Shown piece by piece: positions 48,042 through 58,046 of a stretch of 64,000 bases of DNA. The notes beneath the pieces are model-generated. The model searched no databases. It was not told where the DNA came from and was given only the letters and a program-made list of their open reading frames with translations. A program made the translations under genes and the position numbers. The number at the start of each line of letters is the position of its first letter. The stretch's first letter is position 1. Origin of the DNA: Phlyctochytrium arcticum (lineage: Eukaryota > Chytridiomycota > Chytridiomycetes > Chytridiales > Chytridiaceae); assembly GCA_025602905.1 (NCBI GenBank), contig JAHLKI010000002.1, positions 1,488,001 through 1,552,000 on the forward strand, given 5' to 3'.

Positions 48042-48899
48042 TTAAAGTGTCCACCAAGTAGCATTCGCAGCCTGACTCGGGTGCCAAGGCACTGTGTCGG
48101 CAGCTATCAATGACGCTGGACGGTATCGTTTCACGACAGGTTCCAGCCCATACTCAGCAGGTTCCTTCCCTGACCGGGCGGTAGTAGCGCCCAGTAAGTA
48201 CCCACACGTAACCCAGACTTCCTCTACAATAACTGCCAATGCCATTGTAAAATTAGTGGGGATGATATTGAGAGTAATTTCCACCGCTCCATCGTCGGAG
48301 AAAACAGTATGTCGACCTGCAGACACGGCCGGCAAGTTGAACCGAGTCGCGACCCCTTTGGTCCGAAAAGGAGTTTGGTTCTGGTTGGGGCAAACTTGGA
48401 AGAGAAAGCATACATCTTGATGAGAATAGACCGCGCCTATATAAGCTCCTCCCAGAGATGATGTTGTGCCCGTTGTGGGGACATCATATCCTTTCAAGAT
48501 TCCTGCTATCCTTGCTGGCCGGATCCCCCCGTTTCCAAAACCGAAACCGTCATCAGATATGGGCCCCAACCGCCATTTCCCCCGCTGTGAACTCCACGGC
48601 GCAACTGGCGTGTGGATCCGATCATGGACTTGTATTGATGGCTCGCAGCGCAATGAAAAGTATTGCCGTATTTCTGACCGCTCCAAGGATGGCCATAAAA
48701 CCAGGAATGACTTTTTGCGAACAAAGCCCTTTTCGTTATTGTAGAGACGGTCGGCGATCGAAGTCAACGCAGCGGCACGATACGAGCGACAGGCAAGGAC
48801 CACAGGCAGCAAGTCCTCGGAGGAAAGGTAGCTGAACACCCTCAAAAGCAGCTCATTGGGCAGCCCCCTATCGCCGCTGTCCACTCTGTCCCGAGTCAT
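48042..48899 (-). CDS. F-box protein of unknown specificity
   Basis: Single exon, 285 aa from the ATG at 48899; the frame is open a further 14 codons upstream without an ATG. Residues about 10-50 form an F-box (GLPNELLLRVFSYLSSEDLLPVVLACRSY), which would dock a Skp1-Cullin1 ubiquitin ligase. The remainder (about 60-285) lacks recognisable repeats. It looks like a compact beta-rich domain with RPARIAGILKGYDVP, GGAYIGAVYSHQDVCFLFQVCP and a Trp-rich end (ANATWWTL). The substrate is unknown. The gene lies convergent (tail-to-tail) with the NHX gene. Confidence 0.75.
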   Translation of the reverse strand: MTRDRVDSGDRGLPNELLLRVFSYLSSEDLLPVVLACRSYRAAALTSIADRLYNNEKGFVRKKSFLVLWPSLERSEIRQYFSLRCEPSIQVHDRIHTPVAPWSSQRGKWRLGPISDDGFGFGNGGIRPARIAGILKGYDVPTTGTTSSLGGAYIGAVYSHQDVCFLFQVCPNQNQTPFRTKGVATRFNLPAVSAGRHTVFSDDGAVEITLNIIPTNFTMALAVIVEEVWVTCGYLLGATTARSGKEPAEYGLEPVVKRYRPASLIAADTVPWHPSQAANATWWTL

Positions 48900-49176
48900 T
48901 CCACCTCTTCTCCAAACTTCCAAGTTTCGCTGCCTTTGCAAGCCTAGTGTATAGATCAGAATTGTGGACCGTTGAAACCTCGCACGTGTGCATGGAGCGT
49001 TTCAAACTTCAACTTCAACCAAAAGCCAAAGAATCAGTCCAGCAGAATCTCGTAAAAGCAACTGAAATTGCCATGCTCTCCGTCGGCGGCATATGTACTG
49101 AGGACACCGGGCAGCCACGTAGTCATTAGTAGTCTATTCCACTTTCACCCCAAAGACAGGCTGATTGGGCGGGGAC

Positions 49177-50821
49177 ATGACACATATGGACCTTGCCGGA
49201 GGACTTCCGTTGCCCAACTGCCCATACCGTTCATCAAAGCTCCGCACGGGAGAAGAAGCCATAGATGGGTTTACTGTCTACAATCCAACGGCTACTTTCA
49301 CCTTTCTCCTCATTGGCCTCGCATGTTTATGCCTGGGAATTGTCACACGCACAACCTACAGGTCTGCCAAAGTGTTCAATCGAGTGATATCCGATCGCAC
49401 ATTGAACAATGACTGGTGGGCACTGTTTTTTGCATTGATTGGAGCAAGGTAAGCTGTTGAATCATGTCCCAGCCTGGTCATACATTTCCCTAAACAAACG
49501 ACCAGTGCCATCCTTGAATCAATTCGATATGGGATGGACTTGCCCAATATAGGCTTTCATCCATACCCGCATCCCCTCCACTTCCGCCTGGACACTCAAG
49601 GGGAGAAGTTTGATACATGTCTACTCCTGGCCGCGGCTCTATTGCGAACATTTGCATGCTTTTGCGCAAGCGCGGCGTTGGTTCGCCATGCCGTGAATGG
49701 TTCCCCAGGTGAGATTAATAGACAAACTACTTCTTTTATCTGTTCACAGTTACTCATTTGATGTTATTAGACGACATGATACCTCAGTCCAACGCTGAAT
49801 CCTATCGTACAATCACAATTCCCAACTCCGTCGACCTTGCTCAAGCCGGTGGTCGTGGAGTGCAATCGCCTGGTGTGGACAACAGCAGATTCATTACTCC
49901 ACCTGAGACCCCGAATTCTGCTCGGGCATCAAGATGCACGCCGCATTCTACTCAGCCGGTCTCTCGAGCCGGTGCTCCGTATCCCGATTCTGAGGACGAA
50001 GGCGCCCCCTTGCTCGGCCATTCTCGACGTGTATTCCGTGCCCTAGCAGAGAGTTCTGGTCGTTGGTACAGAGTATCTAGCGGCCATCAATGGGTTCTTG
50101 TTTCAGGTGTACTGGCCACAACGCGAGTTTTGCTCTTGCTGTACTCCCTGTAAGTGTACTTTAGTTCATGTCTCTGCCTTTGCTCTGACATTTCGTTTGT
50201 TCAAATTGTAGGATTACGCAGGAAGTGATGTCTCATACGGATCGCTACGTGCAAAGTCTGCATGGAAATGAAGAATTATTTGTGACATCGCGACCGTACT
50301 CTTGGCCTTTCATGCTCATAAGCGTTTTAACACAAGTAGCTCAGATCGTCCCTATTCTTATTCTGTCTGCCGTGGTAGTTACACGGCCACGCCAGAGGGC
50401 AAGTACAGGGACAAGTAATACCCGCCCGGTTGAAAGCGTTACGTTAAACACCCCTTCAATATTGGCGCGGAGCTTCGCCTTTGCAGGAGCATTGTGTGGA
50501 CCAATGTTGTTCTTGGAGCCTGGTTCCATCAGTCGTATAGCGTTGGCGGCCGTTACTCGCGACCCTACCGACATATCTGATCCTCAACACCGGATTTGCG
50601 CTGTTCCGCCGTGGTGGTGGGGCGAGACTGAACCCATTTTTTCTACTGTTGTTCGCGCCAGTTTGCGCGGCTGGGCCTCCTTGATCGATCTATCTCAATG
50701 GATTGGTTGTCTGGGCATCTTATTATTCTTCTTCTTTATGAGAGCGGAGTATCGGCGGTATAAAGAGGTCTGGATCTGCATTAAATACAGTACAGTAATG
50801 AATGACTTCCTGATATTCTGA
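49177..50821 (+). CDS. Predicted seven-pass membrane protein, unknown
   Basis: Four exons, 49177-49448, 49506-49708, 49771-50149 and 50212-50821, 487 aa with consistent phases. About seven hydrophobic segments can be read: TFTFLLIGLACLCLGIV, WWALFFALIGA, LLLAAALLRTFACFCASAALV, WVLVSGVLATTRVLLLLY, FMLISVLTQVAQIVPILILSAVVV, FAFAGALCGPMLFL and WIGCLGILLFFFFM. A Ser/Pro/Glu-rich loop of about 100 residues separates the third and fourth (it contains DSEDEGAPLLGHSRR). I do not recognise the family. The topology fits a receptor-like or orphan fungal membrane protein. The 3' end could have one more intron near 50769. Confidence 0.65.
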
Positions 50822-51378
50822 ATAGGAGTGGATCTGGATCTCGGTAACCCAACTACAAGCCATTTTCGACTTTAGGCGCCCTTAGAGTATCGATCAAGAA
50901 CCCAGAGGTGCTGGAACGTTCCCTTTATTTCGAATCTGTGGCCAGCCCCTTATTGTGTTTGCAAGAATCTAATATTTCTTTTGCCTGAGCCATCTAAGAA
51001 TAGAACAAACCTCACAGAACATTCGGCCCCCTTCGTAAGCGCAGGGGCACAGCTGCAATCGGACCCTCGAGGATCGTTAATCCACGGAAGGCATCTGGGG
51101 GTCCCGCCTATTGATTTTTTTGACATCTATGGATCGCAAGTCTTCTGGCATGTCATCGTCATATTACGGGGTGGTGGTCGGGCCGGTACTGTAGGCGCGG
51201 ATTGCACGCCGTGTACAGTATGACTTTTCCAACAACGCCCTTGTGTATCTCATGTGTGCATCAGTTTGTGGGGCAAAACGTTTCTTGCCATAATAATGCC
51301 ATTTTATCGATAAATACCGGACTACATATCGCTTCCCAACACTCTACATTTTGACCGTATCAAAGACATTACGCATCC
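50822..51378. other. Intergenic region
   Basis: About 560 bp between the 7-TM gene and the cyclic-nucleotide-binding gene, both on the plus strand. The only plus-strand ORF (50981-51223, 80 codons) has no family features. The last 100 bp before 51379 should be the promoter and leader. Confidence 0.4.
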
Positions 51379-53346
51379 ATGCAGGCTAACAGTGAAACCC
51401 CGATACTGGCTGGCCGTCGACGATCCTCCTTTCTGCGAGGCATACTGCAGAACCTGGCCTTTCGGTCCAAAACCAATAAATCGGGCGTGGTCGAGAAGAC
51501 CCGACGCGCATCCAAAGTTCATGCGGAGGAACAACGATCAAGCCACGCTCCTCGCCAGAAATCGCCAGCAACAACACTGGCAGATGGCATCTCGACTAAT
51601 AATTCCTCGCTGGATGAATGCCACCAAGACCATCACCACTCCTCGCCGCCGCCATATGGGCCATACGGCCGCCGCGGGTCGGTGCCAGAAACGCTACGCT
51701 CGAACCCGTCGCGTCGGGGTTCCGTGTCGCCATCTTGGAGCCCAACCGAAGGCAACACGCTCAAACGAGATGTCACAAAGAGTGAAGGAAACGGGACCGG
51801 ACGCGGGGATAATGGTAGTTATATGACACTGAGAGGCGAGGTGGGGCAATCCACCGAAGGGTTGGGGACAAAACCAAGCCAGACCGGAGTCGAATTAGCA
51901 TCAAGTAGGCCCGAGAAAGTGATCCATCCTGATGCAACCAGTACACCGCCGTCTACAGATGCTAGAGCTGTGGAAAAAGACCTGACCACCACCTCGGAAC
52001 CGGTCGATCCTGCCCAAGAGGTTCATGAGTATATGATTGGCGGGGAGCGACGAACGGCCACCATTGACGAGCTTACGACCCTCGTCGCCTTTGGCGTCGT
52101 TCTCCCGACCATGACAGATTACCGTCGAATCCTCGAAGCCCAGCCCAAATCCAGCTCATCATCCATTGCTGCGACCGTCTCCTCCAGTCCCAGGCTCAGC
52201 TACCCATTCCACTCCAACGCCAACAACAATGCGAGTCACAACAATCAGATGCGCCGGCGGGCCGAGTCTGTCGAAGTTGAATCCACGCGGGCCCGTTCTG
52301 AGCACAAGATGGAATGTTTTGGCCCACCTCCCGCGGTTTCAGTCACTACACCTTCCTCCCCGTACCTGGCACCTCCCGAATTTCAGCGAGGACGGAGACG
52401 ATCATTGCCCACCACCCCATCTGAACTCCACGACACCCGATCCGGGATTAGAGGTGGTGGTGGTAACCCTGTTCATCGTGGAATACTCAAGAGTCAATCA
52501 CCACTATCATCTCGGCAAGTCGTATCATCTGATGATCAGTTGGAAAGCACCCGTCAGAATTCGTTGGCTGCGTTAGCATCCGTGGGTCGCAGCCGCAGTG
52601 GCTCCGGTTCGTCCAATACAGTCTGCTGGGGCCGCGTCACTGTTCAAGAATACACTGTCGATTCTCCAACCCTCCCACCCATAGCCTTCACCCCGTTATC
52701 CAAGCAACCAGACCCATTAAGCACTTTGCCACCCTCCATTCCGGCCGACATTGCCCTCGAGCTTCCCTCTTTTGAACGTCTCCTGAAACAAAGGATGACT
52801 CCGGCAGTCTTTATGAAGGGCGAGTACATTATTCGGAAACGAGAAATTGGCCGGGAAATGTACTTTTTGAGTAATGGGAAGGTGGAGGTGGTTTCCGGTG
52901 ACGGCAAGCGGATTTACAGTGTTATTGGACAGGGGTCGTTTTTTGGTAAGTACATTGATACTCTCTCCACCTTTTTGCATCCATTGCTATACGTTCCCAC
53001 TTCTTTGTCCGACACAAACTGACTATATGAGTGTGGAATAGGCGAGCTTGGAGTCTACTTTAACCTACCTCGCACGGCGTCGGTCCGCGCAGCTGAAATG
53101 TGCTATTGCATGATGCTAACGCGGTCCCATCTCGAGCAAGTGCTGCAAAATTTCCCCTGTATTTCCGTGCGCTTTCATGTGGCCATTGCGCAACGAATGG
53201 AGGAAGTACGTGGGCACCGTGAGAATGCGTCGTCTTCCAGCTCAGCCTCGGCCAATATGAACTTGAATATGGGTCCGTCATTGAATGCAGTCAATAAGGG
53301 ATTCAGCACTATCCAGGAAGAGCTAGTGGATGAGATGGACTCTTAG
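51379..53346 (+). CDS. Cyclic-nucleotide-binding-domain protein
   Basis: Two exons, 51379-52945 and 53042-53346, with a 96-nt intron, 623 aa. The first 450 or so residues are disordered, Ser/Arg/Pro-rich. Near residue 218 there is a short conserved-looking block (VHEYMIGGERRTATIDELTTLVAFG). The C-terminal part (about 462-590) is one cyclic-nucleotide-binding fold: FERLLKQRMTPAVFMKGEYI, REMYFLSNGKVEVVSGD, and the phosphate-binding cassette FGELGVYFNLPRTASV with its Glu and Arg kept, so cAMP or cGMP binding is plausible. There is no kinase-inhibitor or channel segment. It is not a PKA regulatory subunit, which would have two such domains. The role is unknown. Confidence 0.82.
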
Positions 53347-53541
53347 TCTAGTACGACGCGGCACTCTTAGTCGATAGAACCAACTCCTTTATAGAAATTA
53401 TCCAATATATATTCCATGCTTTCGAAGAAGGTCAAGTGTGTGTGAACATCGGATATTTCTAGGCTGATGGAAAATACACTATAGTCTATAGAGATATATA
53501 TTCAGCAGACAGACTATATACACTAAAAGTTTTCTCCGCGA

Positions 53542-54649
53542 TCAAAGATTCTTGAATCTGTCAGCAGCTTCAGTCAGCTTTGCGGTGATTCCAGGCTCCT
53601 TTGCAGAATGTCCAGCATCCGGCACAATGTCCAATTGAGCCTCCGGGAACGCCTTTTTCAAGTCCCACGCCGTGCGAGCCGGGCACACAACGTCGTAACG
53701 ACCTTGAGCAATGTAGGTTGGGATGTGGCGGATCTTGTCAATATTTTCCTTGTTCAAGATCCATCCGTCGGATTTGAAGAAACCTTTGTTGACAAAGTAG
53801 TGACATTCGATTCGGGCAAAGGCGAGGGACCACTCGTCCTGTGATGCCTTGGCTACACCGACCGGATCGATGTACAGCCGGCTAGTAGCACATTCCCAAG
53901 TGCTCCATGCCTTTGCGCACTTGATTCGTTCCTGTTCGTCATCGCCGGTCAATCGACGGTAATAGGCAGTCATGAGATCGTTTCGTTCACTCTCTGGAAT
54001 TGGGGCCAAGTATCCGTCCCACATGTCGGGGAACAAGTGGGATGCGCCGTCCTGATAGAACCATTTGAGCTCTGAATCACGCAGCAGGAAGATGCCTCGG
54101 AGAATCAGCGCCTTGACGGACGCGGGATGTGTGATGGCATATGACAATGAGAGAGTGCTCCCCCATGATCCGCCAAAGACTACCCATTTGTCAATCTTCA
54201 AATGTTTCCTGTCAAAGTGAACGTCATGATCCCAGTTCTACATTTCCAACGATGCGCCAAGTCTATTTACCGTAAAGTTTCAATATCAGAAACCAAATCC
54301 CAGGTGGTATTCTCTTCCAGGCAAGCATGTCTAGATGGGCAAATGTATCAACACAAGAACTTAACGAGGCGTTTAGTAGGTTCACAACGCACGGCAAACT
54401 TTTCCCGCTGCCTCGTTGGTCCATCAAGATGATGCGGTAGGCTTTAGGATCAAAGTAGATGCGATCGCTCGGGGATGTCCCGCCGCCAGGTCCTCCATGG
54501 AGAAAGATGACTGGGTTACCCTCGGGGTTTCCGGATTGCTCGTAAAAGACCTTGTGCAGTGAGCCGACCTCCAAATGACCGGAATCAAAAGGAGCGGGCA
54601 CTTGATATCCTTTTGCTGGCTCCGTTGGAGGTTGCGCTGAAGTCGACAT
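53542..54649 (-). CDS. Proline iminopeptidase, S33 family
   Basis: Three exons, 54649-54393, 54330-54271 and 54208-53542, with two 62-nt introns, 327 aa, the normal family length. It releases N-terminal proline from peptides. Visible features: the oxyanion motif HGGPGGG, MDQRGSGKS, the nucleophile elbow GGSWGSTLSL, and the acid and base in RYDVVCPARTAWDLKK and DAGHS. An in-frame upstream ATG at 54877 would add 76 residues beginning MITLRALRTSWGKNQ, which is Arg-rich and Asp/Glu-free, so a mitochondrial form is conceivable. The start at 54649 (MSTSAQPPTEPAKGYQ) fits other family members better. Confidence 0.92.
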
Positions 54650-55618
54650 GGTTGCTTTGGGGGTCAAGGAGTAGTGCCAATCTAATGGAATCTTGCGCGA
54701 TCTCCAACAATAATTTTTGAAGCCAGAGCCCGAGGTCCAGGATCTTCTGACGTTGCAGGATCCGGAGCGGCCGAGCAGCGGTGGAATCCCTTGGGGAATC
54801 CCACTTTTTGGACTTTTTCCTCCAAAGGCATGTTGATTTTTTCCCCAAGAAGTCCGCAGTGCTCTCAGCGTTATCATATTGATGAAAACAGAAAAGTTCT
54901 ACTTTCTTTACATTTGTTTAGCGACAGGAAATCGCGCAATTCGATCTGATGCCCGCCGCCGAACATTGATAGTTCTAGAAACAAAGAAACCGAATAATCT
55001 ATTAGAAGAAAGTGACCCCCAGAATCCTCCAAAAACTGCATAAATAAAAGCTGCATTTTCTATAGGATTTTGCTATGGGGCAGTGTTCCGCCAAGGCCAG
55101 ATCCCAATATTCGATTTATGTTTTTTGGCCGGTTCTAAATTTGGACATATTCCAGGCGCGTCTTTTTTTCCAAGTTGCATACAAAAGGCCGTAAGGAATC
55201 TCTCTCCCCCCCGCCGACATCGCACATCTTTCCGCTGCAATCTCACCGTCTTTTTCCTCGTTTATCAGGCCAGAAGCTCTTCGCTTTGTGGCTGTTCAAG
55301 TTTCTTGGGTAGCGCTCCCTACCATAATCGCATAGCACTTCGGGTTTCCCCAGAAGTGCACTCGCAATCACGTCTTTTCCAAGTCGATTGAAAATTTGTC
55401 TCCTCCCGGGGATTCTTCCAGGTTCGTTACATGCATCCGGTTGCTCCGCATAGTCCCATCCTAACGTTGGTCCTTTTCGTAGAACCCCCTTGGGCAAATT
55501 CAGAAGGCGCTTGAAGTCCCACCACTTTTAATCAACAGTTAACTCATATTTGGAGTCAACTACCCTACCCTTTTATCGCCCCTATCTCTATCGACCCCGG
55601 GACTAAAACACCTTCCCG
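54650..55618. promoter_or_regulatory. Divergent promoter of iminopeptidase and ornithine decarboxylase
   Basis: About 970 bp separating two divergent genes. The last 450 bp before the ODC start is pyrimidine-rich and may be a long 5' leader. No gene is supported in it; the plus-strand ORF at 55083-55391 lacks family features. Confidence 0.4.
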
Positions 55619-57234
55619 ATGAAGGAGACCATCGGCTCTTTTGTAACAACTGATTGCGAGCTCCTTAGTGTTCTTGCGCACAAAAAATCGTCCAACAAAC
55701 TTGTCCATTTGGAGGCGCGATCTGGCGGCCCCAAGCTAGATACCCACATCAGCCACGACTCTACTGCTACTATCCTCCGCAACCGTATTCAACGCGAGAG
55801 TATCGATGATGACGACGAAAACGCGTTCTACGTCGGCGATCTGGGCGAAGTCCATCGTCAACACCGCCAATGGAAGGCACTGTTGCCCAGAGTAGAACCT
55901 TTCTATGGTTTGTACCGCACTCTACTCTCTTTACATTCACCTGAACAAATCCTAACTATGCCTTAATAGCTGTCAAATGCAACCCCGATAAAATGGTCGT
56001 AAAGACCTTGGCCAATTTGAACACTGGTTTCGATTGTGCGAGCAAGGCAGAAATCCAGCTCGCCTTGGAAATGGGCATTGCGCCAAGCCGAATCATTTTC
56101 GCCAATCCGTGCAAGCAAGCATCTCACATCAGATATGCCGAATCTGCAGGCGTCAGAATGATGACGTTTGACAATGCCGACGAGCTTCACAAGATTCGCA
56201 GAAACCACGCCAACGCTCAACTGGTTCTTCGCATTCTGACCGACGACTCCCGCTCTCTGTGCAAGCTCGGCACCAAATTTGGAGCCTCGGCCGACGCTAT
56301 TCCCCTTCTCTTGAGCACCGCCCGTGATCTCGAGTTGTCCGTCATCGGCATCAGTTTCCACGTCGGCAGTGGATGTTACGACGCGAGTGCCTTTTCCGAA
56401 GCAGTCTTGTTGGCCCGTCGTGCCTTTGACGAGGGAGAGCGTTTTGGTTTCAAATTCCACCTCTTGGACATTGGTGGTGGATTCCCCGGCAACCATGCCT
56501 CTGGAGTCACCTTTCCCGAGATTGCCGCGCTTCTCCGACCCGCTATTGACGCCAACTTTGGCCCTGAAGTTCGTGTCATTGCTGAACCTGGCCGCTTCTA
56601 CGTCTCCTCAGCATTCACCCTGGCCGTCAATGTTATTGCTCGGCGCGTGACTGCACGCGACCGCAAATCGACCGGCGACATTGACCCCTACGTTCCCGTC
56701 GCCACTCGGGATGACCACCCATCCTTCATGTACTACATCAACGACGGAATGTACGGAAGCTTCAATTGTATCACCTTTGATCATGCCACTGTCACCCCCA
56801 AAGTTCTCGTCCGATCTGGCGCCTTCTTGTACAAGTCTCACCACCAAGAGGCCGAATTCCCGTGCAGTGTCTGGGGCCCCACCTGCGACTCGATTGACTG
56901 CATTGGCCGCGGCTTCGACGGAATGTACGGAAGCTTCAATTGTATCACCTTTGATCATGCCACTGTCACCCCCAAAGTTCTCGTCCGATCTGGCGCCTTC
57001 TTGTACAAGTCTCACCACCAAGAGGCCGAATTCCCGTGCAGTGTCTGGGGCCCCACCTGCGACTCGATTGACTGCATTGGCCGCGGCTTCTCTCTCCCCG
57101 AAATGCAAATCGGTGACTGGCTCCATTTTGACAACATGGGAGCTTATACCATGTGTGCCGCATCCCAATTCAACGGCTTCCAGAAGAGCTCCATTCTTTA
57201 TACCAATACCGAGGCAGGCACCCCTGCTCACTAG
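55619..57234 (+). CDS. SPE1: Ornithine decarboxylase with internal duplication
   Basis: Two exons, 55619-55907 and 55970-57234, 517 aa. ODC makes putrescine from ornithine, the first step of polyamine synthesis, as a PLP-dependent dimer. Present are the PLP lysine (FYAVKCNPD), HVGSGC, the Gly-rich loop GGGFPG, AEPGRFYV, the C-terminal cysteine motif WGPTCDSID and MGAYT. A 58-residue block (DGMYGSFNC to CIGRGF) occurs twice in tandem, encoded by exact 174-bp copies at 56742-56915 and 56916-57089. Without one copy the length would be 459 aa, as usual. The duplicated block contains residues equivalent to Asp332 and Cys360 of the trypanosome enzyme, which act across the dimer interface. The duplication may disturb folding, or it may be an assembly error. 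Confidence 0.93.
56742..57089 (+). repeat. Exact 174-bp tandem duplication in ODC
   Basis: Unit 1 is 56742-56915 and unit 2 is 56916-57089, with no mismatch by direct comparison (boundaries can slide by one base). The length is 58 codons, so the frame is kept. The junction joins RGF to DGMYG. Confidence 0.97.
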
Positions 57235-57411
57235 TTTTAGACTTTATTTACGTGTGTGGACTTGTCTCTTTCTTCTTCTTTTGCTCTCTCTCATTTATAA
57301 TTCTCTGTTTTCGGGATGGACAAATGTCCTCTTCCACCAATTTTATTATTCGCTTCTGTAGCACCAAATGAAATGTTCCATTCCCAGTCTGATCCATAAC
57401 AATTTTATAAA

Positions 57412-57842
57412 ATGCCAACAGCAACCACAAACGAAATGACCAACGATCCCAGTATTGCCAAGAAGGCCATTGTCCCGCCGCCAGCAACACCAAGCAACCC
57501 ACTACAACTGTAAGATCTTGCCCTCCAATACCCGCGTCGTTGCTTAAACCTAATCACAACTCTTTTAGCGGTGTTTTGGGAACCCTCGTCGCATTCTCCC
57601 TCGCTTTGTTTACTTTACCCCTAGGCGGCTACTACTATACCCTCAACAACATATTTCATGGTAAGCGTCCACCATAAAAGCATTATGTATTTACTCAATC
57701 GCTTGTGTGTCAAGGTCAAACAACATATGCAGCAATTGTAGCAGTCTGTATCGCAAATTTGATTGTCGCCGCGTACGTCCTTCTCGCGCTATACGAAGTC
57801 TCACAGGAGACAAAAGAAGAACAAAAGGACAAGAAAGAATAG
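57412..57842 (+). CDS. VMA21: V-ATPase assembly factor VMA21
   Basis: Three exons, 57412-57509, 57569-57660 and 57715-57842, 105 aa. VMA21 is a small ER membrane chaperone for assembly of the V-ATPase Vo sector. It has two membrane helices, VLGTLVAFSLALFTLPLGGYY and TTYAAIVAVCIANLIVAAYVLLAL, in the family arrangement (FTLPLGGYY, then a short luminal loop, then IAANLVL-type helix). The lysine-rich C terminus (EEQKDKKE) fits the dilysine-type ER retrieval tail. It starts 177 bp after the ODC stop. Confidence 0.9.
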
Positions 57843-58046
57843 AGTGCGAGATCCAAAGAAGAGACGGAAAGGATAGTGCCAGAGTGTGTGTGTATGGTAC
57901 AAAGTATATATTAACGAGCATTTTCGAGTAATTTGTTTTTTGGTTGGTTGGTTGATGGGGTGATGATGGCAGTAAGAAGGAGGTGTAGTGTGAAAAACAA
58001 AGAAAAAGGTGGTTTAAATATCAAAGGAAATGTCCTGCATTTTTTT

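Noticed and set aside
56608..57231. 207-codon minus-strand ORF opposite ornithine decarboxylase
   Set aside because: Antisense shadow. It is repeated internally only because the ODC coding strand is duplicated.
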